Positions 55,443 to 64,000 of a DNA stretch of 64,000 bases are shown here, one piece after another. The notes beneath the pieces were generated by a model. The model searched no databases, was not told the DNA's origin, and was given only the letters and a program-made list of their open reading frames with translations. The DNA is from Boesenbergia rotunda (Eukaryota > Streptophyta > Magnoliopsida > Zingiberales > Zingiberaceae), in contig JAGFNQ010010100.1 of assembly GCA_024364735.1 (NCBI GenBank), positions 50,805 to 114,804 of the forward strand, given 5' to 3'. Positions within the stretch are counted from its first letter, which is position 1, and every line of letters begins with the position of its first letter. The translations under genes and the position numbers were made by a program.

Positions 55443-56733
55443 TATGCAGACCTAGTTAATTTTTTAGCTGCACATGTTTTCCCTATATACGTTTCTAAAG
55501 ATAAACTTAAAAGCGATGCAAAATTCTATGTGTGGGACGACCCGTATTTATGGAAGTTTTGTAATGATCAAATAATTAGGAGATGTGTACCAGACCATGA
55601 GTTTTTTTTCTGTTCTTACATTTTGTCATTCATCAGCTTGTGGGGGGGGGGGGCATTTTGGGCCCCAAAGAACTGCTAGGAAGGTGCTAGAGTGTGGATT
55701 GTATTGGCCCACCATATTTCATGATTCATATGTGTTTTATAAAAATTGTGATAGATGTCAGCGAACTGGGAACATAGGAGCAAGAAATGAGATGCCCCAA
55801 AACACTATACTTTTTTGTGAGATTTTTGATGTTTGGGGAATAGATTTTATGGGACCTTTTCCTGCATCATTTGGATATCTGTATATTTTACTTGCTGTAT
55901 ATTATGTTTCTAAATGGGTGGAGGTCATTCCCTCTAAGATTGGCGATTCTTCTGTTGTTGTTAGTTTTGTTAGGTCACACATTTTCTGCAGGTTTGGAAT
56001 TCCAAGGGCAATAATAAGTGACCAAGGATCTCATTTCTGTAATAAACACATGAAGGTCTTGCTTAGTAAATATGAGGTTGTACATAAAGTTTCTACATCC
56101 TACCATCCCCAAACAAATGGACAGGCTGAGATTTCTAACAGAGAGATCAAATCAATTTTGGAAAAGACCGTTGGGCCCACTAGAAAAGATTGGAGCAAAA
56201 GGCTAGATGATGCACTCTGGGCGTATAGAACGACATTCAAGACTCTGATTGGCATGTCTCCCTACCGCTTAGTCTATGGTAAAGCTTGTCATCTCCCCGT
56301 GAAAATAGAGCACAAGGCATATTGGGCAGTAAAGGCATGTAATTTCGATGCTACCAAGGTGGGAGAAGAAATAAAATTGCAACTTCAAGAACTTGAAGAG
56401 ATTCGGCTAGAGGCATTTGAAAATTCAAGGATCTATAAGGAAAAGACCAAAAACTTCCATGACAAGCACATTTTGAAGAAAGACTTCCAAATTGGTGACA
56501 ATGTATTATTGTATAAATCAAGGCTCAAATTGATAAGAGGTAGGTTAAGGTCAAGGTCGGATGGTCCATTTATTGTAACTAATATTTTTTCCTATGGAGT
56601 TATTGAAATTAAAGATGAATCTAACGGTTTTGTTTGGAAAGTCAATGGCCACCGACTCATAAAGTACTTTGAAGAATTAAAGGAGCTAAAGGTGGATGGT
56701 TTGGACATCAAAGACGCTATCCACCCAAATTAA
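55443..56733 (+). pseudogene. Athila copy A: integrase
   Basis: The zinc-binding HHCC domain is readable as CHSSACGGGGHFGPQRT and NCDRCQRTGN. The poly-G run at about 55638-55650 adds two glycines compared with the family's GGHFG. The catalytic core has VWGIDFMGPFP (D), VISDQG-like AIISDQGSHFCN (D) and SYHPQTNGQAEISNREIKSI (E). The tail holds YGKACHLPVKIEHKAYWAVK, a hallmark of the Athila group. The final part GDNVLLYKSRLKLIRGRLRS is the GPY/F-like C-terminal region. The ORF from 55585 to 56733 is open. Integrase inserts the cDNA in the nucleus. Confidence 0.9.
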
Positions 56734-57829
56734 GGGGAGTTTACTTTTCTTGCACCTACATTTCATTATATATAACATTTTCATGTTTTAGAAGTAAATG
56801 ATCCTTTTTGGAGTGAGTTGTTGATAATAAATTCTTAGGTAACATAGGATGAATAAATAGACATTGTAAATACCATGCTATTTCTGTTGGCAATTTTTCT
56901 TAATGAGTAGGAATAAATGTATCCCTATAGGTTGTCTTCATATCATTTTAGAGTCTCTTGGAAATAAATTAAATTTAGTTGTTAAAACTTAAGGTTTGAG
57001 CTAGTGGATGAATTCTTGGATGCTTGAGTACTACTTGGCTATGGATTCTTAATTGATGACTTGAGATGAATTATTTGTACCTAGTGAGAATTAGCCTTAT
57101 TTTTGTAACACACATATGTGATTGTACTCTAGAACTTGTTTAGGTTCTTTCAAAACCATATTTCTATGATTGGATCACATCTATATAGGTTAATCAAATT
57201 GTTTCTCCTTTCCATATCAATTTTTGGCAATAATCAAGTTTATTCTATTTTCCTTTCCATACTTCCTACTCTTAACCATACTTTTTCATGGACTTGTTTG
57301 TTTGGGATGTTTCTTGATGTTACTTTACCCGAGACGAACAAAAGATCAAGTGTGGGGGAGGTGGCTAGTGCTTTGAAATTATTTTGTAGCAAAGATGCAT
57401 TTCAAGCAAATTGAATTGAATTTGGTATCAAGAATAAGTGGGAAGTAGTGGTTAAGGAGGGAAACAATTGAAGCATCTAGATTCTTGATTATAATGTGAA
57501 GATCTAAGCAATTTTGTGCCAAGTTGAATTCAGCTGAGAGAAAAAAAAACCGCAATGAAAACAAATGGCACGCAAAAATAGAAAAGAAAAGAAAAATCTA
57601 TGCCAAGAAAAAAAAATCTGAAATCAATGAGTTTATATCACAAATGGTTTGGATTTCATATTGTGACAGCCTCTTTTGGGGGGAACATCTAGTTGAGTTT
57701 GTTTGTTTAAGCTTGTGTGCTTATTTCATATTTCTCTTGATCCATTTTTGTGCTTATCTCTCTATATTTTGTGATTCACTTTATCTGTTTCATTTTTTCC
57801 ATACACATTTACTGCTATTTGTTTATTTT
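56734..57829 (+). other. Post-integrase region and gag leader between copies A and B
   Basis: No gene. A polypurine-like stretch AAGATCAAGTGTGGGGGAG (about 57343-57360) looks like the end of an Athila element, yet no LTR or tRNA-Asp primer site follows. About 470 bases later gag of copy B starts. The LTR that should separate two copies is absent or too decayed to see. Confidence 0.5.
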
Positions 57830-60141
57830 ATGACCAGGTCAGTAGGTGGTGATCTTGAAGAATTTGACCCTAAAATTGAGAGAACTTTCAGAGCTAGGAG
57901 GAACCAAGGCATAATTTCAGAGGCTATTGATATTCCTCCTCTTCAGACTATTCCTACTCATTCAGGCATCATTATGGCAGACCACCAGAAGACCATGAAA
58001 GAACTTGCAGCATCAGATGACACATTTCAGTACTCCAGTACTGCTTATCCAGAGCTGACTGGTGATTTTGAGTTTAGATCTGGACTCATCCATTTGTTAC
58101 CTAAATTTCAAGGACAGTCTGGGGAGGACCCCAATAGACACTTGCATGAGTTTCACGTTGTTTGCTCCACTATGAAACCTTAGGGTATTTCAGAGGAAGA
58201 TATCAAGCTGAGGGCTTTTCCATTTTCCCTGACTGGAGCAGCGAAGGATTGGTTTTACTATTTACCTACTGGGCACGTGTCTAGCTAGATTTCCATGAAG
58301 AAGGCATTTCTAGAAAAATATTTCCCAACCTCCAGAACTGCAATCATCAGAAAGAATATATGTGGTATACAGCAAGTGGTGGGAGAGACACTTTATGACT
58401 ACTGGGAGAGATTAACAAGCTTTGTTCCAGTTGCCCACAGCATCAGATTAGCGAGCAGCTCCTCATTCAGTACTTCTACGAGAGATTATTGCAGATGGAT
58501 AGGATCATGATAGATGTTGCAACTGGAGGAGCCTTAGTTAACAAAACGCCAGATCAAGCTAGGGAGTTTATTTCAAACATGGCAGAAAATTCTCAACAGT
58601 TTGGAAGCAGAGCATTGTCCACCAGAGGAGTGAATGAGGTTCAGGTGGTTTCAAATGAACAAAAAGAAATCAAGAATTCATTGGTAGAGCTCACATCATT
58701 GATAAAGCAAATGACTCTTAATAATGCAAGCTAAAATTCTAACTTTTCGGTACCTCCACAATCAAGCCAAGTGATGAGGGTATGTGGTATTTGCTCTAGT
58801 CAAGAACATAATTCAGATTCATGTCCCAACCTCCAACAAGATGAGACAATAGCGGCATTGGTTAGGAGACAATTTCAAGCTTGGAATAACCCCTATTCCT
58901 CTACTTATAACCCTGGTTGGAGGGATCATCCAAATCTGAGGTATGGAAATTCTTTCTACCAACAGAACCCACAACAACAACAATTTCAGCAGCCTCAACA
59001 AAATTTCTAGCAACCACAGCAATCTCAGCCCCAAAATCTGCAATTCCAGCCCCAAAATTAGCAATTCCAGCCAACATTTCAAAATTTCCAGCAATCGTTT
59101 CAAGGGAATCAACAAGGTTTTCAAGGGAATTTGAATCTTCCACAGCAATATCAACCCTTACAGCAGCAACTCCAACAACCACAGCAAGGTTTTCAACCTT
59201 GGAATCAAAATTTTCAACCACAGAATCAAGGATTTCAACCCACTCAGTTTCAATCTTCACCACAACCATTCCCACTTCAAAATCAGAATTTTCAAGGCTA
59301 TAATTCTCAGCAAGTTCAATCATCATTCCAGCCTAATTATCAGTCATTTCAGCAACAATTTCAGCCCTCCTATCAGCCCCAACAGTACCAATTCCAACAA
59401 TCACAACAGGGTAATATTTTTGGCGCCTTACAAAACATCGAAAGGCAAATTGGACAATTGGCTAGTGGGATAAATCAAAGTCAAGCTCAAGGATTAAGCC
59501 AATTACCTTCTCAAGCTACTCCCAATCCAAAGGGAAACGTTAGCGCTATTACTTTGAGGAGTGGGAAGGTTACTTCAACTAAAAAGGGTCCAAGAGCAGA
59601 TTTTTCTGGAAACAAGGTAGCATCTACATTTTCAGCACCAATCAACCCTAGAATCACTTCAAAATCAGTTGGTTCCACCCCTAGTCTGTGCTCAACTCCT
59701 TCATCAAGTAGTCCTTTGATTTTGGTGGAAAATGAGGGAGAAATTAGTGCCGAAACCAACCTCACAGCAGCTACATCAAGTGGGACAGCAGCTCAAAATT
59801 CAGCCCCTCCAATTTTGGTTCAAGAGGAAGAAATGAGGGTGCCCTTGCCCTTTCCACAGCGAAAAACTCAAGCCAAAAGTCAAGTGGAGAAGGAGAAAAC
59901 AAAAGAATACAATGAGCTTGTAAAATTGTTTAGCAATGTAGAAGTTAATGTACCCTTGTTGACCATGATTAAATAGATTCCTAAGTATATAAAATTCTCG
60001 AAAGATTTATGTGCTCACAAGAAGAAGCTTAAGGAGAATGAATTGGTCAGCTTGGGGAAAAATGTTTCAGCACTCATCCATGTCATACCTCAAAAGTGTG
60101 AAGACCCTGGAGTTTTTACTGTATCATGTGAGATAGGGAGG
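57830..60141 (+). pseudogene. Athila copy B: gag, truncated in protease
   Basis: ATG at 57830 opens MTRSVGGDLEEFDPKIERTF, a standard Athila gag start. The capsid domain follows (LPKFQGQSGEDPNRHLHEFH, LRAFPFSLTGAAKDW) with stops at 58182 and 58287 and a shift near 58440. The knuckle CGICSSQEHNSDSC is at about 58786. The glutamine-rich tail 59131-59976 is mostly open. It ends at GEIG-like coding for CEIGR, base 60141, where a Copia LTR joins. From 58790 on it is near-identical by eye to copy A from 51781, but has fewer C-to-T stops. Confidence 0.85.
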
Positions 60142-60782
60142 TTCTGAGCTGCAGAAACACATTCCTTCGGTCCTGCATTCAAGGTTAGTTCCAAAACAGC
60201 AAAGCAAGAGTATTTAGATAATTTTTTACAGCCGTAGCTGTCTTGGTTATGACTTTGGGTCTCCCCGAAACTCTAGGTCGAGCCGACGCAAGTTCTCACC
60301 CCCGAGAACGCACCTTTCACCTACTCCTTTCAGGAGACGGTTGCCACCCCAGTCCTTCGGGTGGACTTTTGCTTAGCCTCTGATACTCCCGGATCTTGAG
60401 ACGTCCGAACCTCGACCCGTCTCTACTTCTGTCCTTAGTCATCGCTCAGCTAAGTTGCTTAGTCCCTCGGAACAAGACTTCGTGCCCAAACCCTAAGTCC
60501 AGGACTTCGGTGCCCAACCCTCGGCCAGGTCTTCTTGCACAGTCCTCGACCAGGACTTCGGTGCCCAACCCTCGGCCAGGACTTAGTGCCCAATCCTCGA
60601 TCAGGACTTATTGTCCAATTCTCCGAACCAGGACTTATTGCCTAGGTTTACTAGGACTTTCTTCCACTTTGTTACTTCTCTCTTAACTCCCCTTTGTCTG
60701 TTCAATGTATCACTGACTTAAGTAAATTGTCAAATATTAAAACACTTAGAGGAGAACATCATTGATGCAACTTGCACCAACA
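60142..60782 (-). mobile_element. Copia LTR, truncated, same family as the solo LTR at 28.7 kb
   Basis: On minus the LTR starts TGTTGGTGCAAG at 60782 and shares with 28719-30320 the blocks TTTAATATTTGACAAT, AGTCCACCCGAAGG, CAACCGTCTCCTGAAAGGAG and GACCTAGAGTTTCG. Only the first ~640 bases remain. The other end abuts Athila copy B at 60141. The hairpin array here is of the CCTGGCCGAGGGTTGGG type and more decayed. Confidence 0.85.
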
Positions 60783-62140
60783 ATCTCCCCCTTTTTGATG
60801 TTTGACAATAACTTAAGTTAGATTGGTTTAAAGGGCTAACTTACAATCCTTGGGATCAAAAAATAAAAAATGATATACGTTTTGAAATAATATTTTGATC
60901 TTTAGGAGAAAAATATTTTCTAACATAAGCTCACTCTCCCCTTTTTGAAAAAAATATTTTGATTTTTATTGATCCTTCTGGAAGACACAAAAAAATTTCT
61001 AACTTAAGCACACCTCTCCCCCTTTGTCATACATCAAAAATCAACAGAAATACTTGCGTCAACAATGAGAACATTTGGTTCCTTTTGAAAATACTTAGTA
61101 TAAGTTTTTGAAAGCATAGCATAAAACTAAGTACATAAGTATTTTGAACTCAGAAAACTTAAACAATATTGTTTTTTTTTAGAAAATACCGTATTTTTGA
61201 AAGAATACTATGAGTTTTGAAAGGTACAAATACTTTGAAAAATGATCTTTGAAACCTGCAAGTATTTTAAAGGATATTATGAATTTTTTAGAAATATGCA
61301 AGTACTTTTGAGAAAATAGATTGAGTCTTTTTAGAAAATCTAAGTACTTTTGAAACATATTATGCAATTTTTGACAATCTAAGTACCCTTTTTTTAAAAA
61401 ATATTTTGCATTTTTGAAAAGTATAGGTTCTTAGAAAATGAAAAATTAAGTACTTTAAAATTATTATGAATTTTGAGAAGTATAAGTACTTGACGTGGTT
61501 CCTTTTCCAGTCTAACACAATCCTAGGAAACCTTATTGACCACAAGGATATTTTCCTAAGTATCCTGAAAAATTTTCCAAACTCAAGAAAGACATTGTTT
61601 CAAATTGATTAAAACCAAATGAATTTATGAAAATGATAGTATTTTTAAAGAAAAATTATTAAAATGATAATCTTTGAATGGATACTTATGTTTTCAAAAG
61701 GATTTGAAAATATCGCGCATGAAAACATTTGAAATATTCCTTTTAATTTGACCTCTTCCTAAACTTGACCCAGTCCTGGGAAACTTGTTGACCACAAGTA
61801 CTTTTCCTCTGAGTCTTAAGGTTTGATTCAAATCAAAGGAATTATCTAATAATTTCAAAACAATTAATTAAAAAAAACATTTTCAGAAGTTCGACTCAGA
61901 CTCCCCCTAAATCAGACACATCCTAGGAGTCTTTGTAGATCATGAAGTGGGCCTTCCTCTGTGTCTTTATGGTTTATCAAAATTAAACAAGACATAGCAC
62001 AACTTTAGAATGTATTTTGAAATTTCGAAGCATATTTTGAAATTAAGGTAATTTATCAGACATAGTTTTCCGAAAAAGTACGTAATAGTGTTTAAAGCCC
62101 AGTTTTCGAAAACCATTTTAAAAGACAGTGGTTTTTCAAG
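60783..62140 (-). mobile_element. Copia 3' internal region, minus strand
   Basis: The polypurine tract AAAAAGGGGGAGATT lies on minus at 60783-60797, next to the LTR start, so this LTR is a 3' LTR and the element continues to higher coordinates. The region has no ORF. It is made of degenerate repeats built on AAGTACTTTTGAAAA and TATTATGAATTTT words (61080-61500). A phrase CCTAGGAAACCTTATTGACC recurs as CCTGGGAAACTTGTTGACC and CCTAGGAGTCTTTGTAGAT. Confidence 0.6.
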
Positions 62141-62149
62141 GACTATAAG

Positions 62150-62340
62150 GACCAAAAGGAATTAGGATATCTCCACAATGACTTGATATTGTCCACTTTG
62201 GGCCTAAGCCCTCATGGTTTTGCTCTTGGGCTCTCCCCAAAAGGCCTCTTGCCAATGGAGATACCATATTCCTTATAAACCAATGATCTTCCCATGTATT
62301 TCTCAATGTGGGACTAAGTTTGCACCCTTGCAACCTCTAA
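62150..62340 (-). mobile_element. TRIM-like LTR
   Basis: On minus: TAGTCCCACATTGAGAAATA, GGTTTATAAGGAATATGG (with a TATA box), CCATTGGCAAGAGGCCTTTT, GAGCAAAACCATGAGGGCTT and CCCAAAGTGGACAATATCA in order. I recognise this word order as a short LTR of a miniature retrotransposon (TRIM) that is very conserved among flowering plants. Only one LTR is visible, so it is a solo LTR or a fragment. Confidence 0.6.
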
Positions 62341-63360
62341 CAAGGACAATTTTTGAAAAAGTTTTTTGAAAAAGAATAAACCACTCCCCCTGTACCCGAC
62401 ACCGTTTGACTCTATCTAAGTGCCTTAAGAAACTTTAGTGTTGTCCTAAGAGGCTTGTGTCTAATTGTGTGAGTCAAACAATGTTTAAAAAGATATAACT
62501 TTTTGAAAACATATCATATATATTCAAGCAGACAGGCATGAAATCCATAAAAACATTATTATGTTAAAGCACTATTTTGAAAATATATTTTTAGGAAATA
62601 TTCTAACAGTTTTGAAAAATATTTTTGAAAAATATTTTTCATTTTATTAGTCCTTAACATCTCACCCATTTTAGATGTATCAATACAACAAGCATGGTTG
62701 CCTTATAGGTGCATTGTGAGATGCTTGAATCATTTTTCTCAATTTATTATTAATTCTAAGATTTAATTGAAACTTGTGTTAGATTCAAATCTAGCAATAG
62801 TAAAGTGAATTTGATTTTCAGTAATTGACTTCTAGGTCTTGACGAGGCACTAGGCCTTCTTTAGCAGTAGCCTTATTGGATCATCAACCCTTTCCTTGAC
62901 AAAGCCTTTTATAGAAAATTCATCTTCAAGTTACTTCTTGAAAGATTTTGATCTAACTAGTTCGGGTCTTGGATCGGTAGCATCGGTTAGTTCCACCATA
63001 AAGGTTTCCCTAACGTACTATCATCTCACCTCCTCCCAATACTAGATTGATCAAATTTCAATTATTCTTTTTCCTATAACCGTTCTCATTTATGCATAAA
63101 ATTAAATATGAATGACATGTCATATATTTAAAAGAAAATAACAGATGCATGTCCATGGAATTAATGCATGATTCAAACAAGTCCAAAACATTTTAATTAC
63201 GTTTCTAAAGATGTATCAAATTCCCGATTTGATACATGTCGTGTGAACCAACGAATATGTCAACCCACTTTGACATATTTAATTTTTATCAAATTAATTG
63301 TTGCGGTTTGGGTAAAATTTTATTTTAGTTGGAGTTTAAGTTATTTAACAATTAATTGAT
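62341..63360. other. No gene seen
   Basis: AT-rich, with more of the GAAAAATATTTTTGAAAAAT words and a CACTCCCCCTGTACCC stretch, likely more Copia internal DNA. One short ORF-like stretch near 63168 has no recognisable domain. Confidence 0.4.
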
Positions 63361-64000
63361 GTTGAATTAGTTAGAAATTAATTAATTTGAATTAAGATTG
63401 AATTAATTTGAATTTGAATTAAGTATGATTTAATTGAATTAATTTAAGTTTGAATTAATTAAGATTTAATTGAATTAATTTAAGTTTGAATTAATTAAGA
63501 TTTAAGTTTGAATTAATTAAGATTTAAGTGAATTAATTAATATTTAAGTTTAAATTAATTAAGATTTAAGTTTGAATTAATTAAGATTTAAGTGAATTAA
63601 GTTAAATTGATTTGAAATTGAATTAATTTGAGATTAACTTGAATTAATTACGAATTAACTAAGATTTAATTAAATTAAGTTAAATTAATTTGAAATTGAA
63701 TTAATTTGAGATTAACTTGAATTAATTACGAATTAATTAAGTTTTAATTAAATTAAGTTAAATTAATTTGAAATTGAATTAATTTGAGATTAACTTGAAT
63801 TAATTACGAATTAACTAAGATTTAATTAAATTAAGTTAAATTAATTTGAAATTGAATTAATTTGAGATTAACTTGAATTAATTACGACTTAATTAAGATT
63901 TAATTAAATTAAGTTAAATTAATTTGAAATTGAATTAATTTGAGATTAACTTGAATTAATTATGAATTAATTAAGATTTAATTAAATTTGAATAATTGAG
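63361..64000. repeat. TTAATT-rich satellite with a 78-bp unit
   Basis: From about 63603 the unit (TTAAATTAATTTGAAATTGA, AATTTGAGATTAACTTGAAT, TAATTACGAATTAACTAAGA) repeats with starts at 63603, 63681, 63759, 63837 and 63915, a period of exactly 78. It runs off the end. Before it (63361-63600) shorter units of the same words occur in less regular order, which looks like the ancestral form. Confidence 0.9.

Overview
This window is nuclear DNA of a flowering plant. Three spliced host genes, a nuclear tRNA gene and layered nests of LTR retrotransposons show this. A monocot is most likely, because the first fructokinase exon is very GC-rich and sits in AT-rich flanks. The exact species cannot be read from the sequence. 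About four fifths of the window is transposable elements; the host genes lie in one island at roughly 33.9-50 kb.

Layout. 1-5.3 kb: a fairly young Athila-type Ty3 element on the minus strand (RNase H, RT, protease, gag, tRNA-Asp primer site, LTR), broken by one frameshift. 5.6-10.9 kb: a non-autonomous element on the plus strand with a spliced, decayed ORF of the 'putative plant transposon' type and a 2.2-kb LTR full of hairpin repeats. 10.9-13.5 kb: gag, primer site and LTR of a Tat/Retand-like Ty3 element, minus strand. 13.7-15.5 kb: a solo Copia LTR with a perfect 5-bp target duplication. 15.75-16.9 kb: a fold-back element with internal tandem repeats. 17.2-21.5 kb: a Copia (SIRE-like) element with gag but no pol. 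21.5-24.2 kb: the 3' end and LTR of another Ty3 element, cut by a 9.6-kb L1-type LINE (24.2-33.8 kb, minus), which is itself cut by a solo Copia LTR (28.7-30.3 kb, target duplication TAAAT).

The host island holds tRNA-Arg(CCG), a SINE-like tRNA relic, an LTR relic, a broken PPR gene, a fold-back MITE pair, a four-exon fructokinase (minus), a ten-exon homologue of the SPRING/C12orf49 protein (minus, 248 aa) and, divergent from it, a five-exon PATRONUS-like (plant securin) gene (plus, 216 aa). The last two share a short promoter region with a perfect mitosis-specific activator (MSA) site. From 51.1 kb to the end there are retroelements again: a Ty3 LTR fragment, two tandem copies of an Athila element, the 3' end of a Copia element in reverse orientation, a TRIM-like LTR and an AT-rich 78-bp satellite running off the window.

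The host genes have unrelated jobs: sugar phosphorylation, membrane-protease support in the Golgi, and sister-chromatid cohesion control. The most unusual sequence-level signal is that several unrelated LTR families each carry arrays of short hairpins whose loop is conserved while the two stem arms change together.
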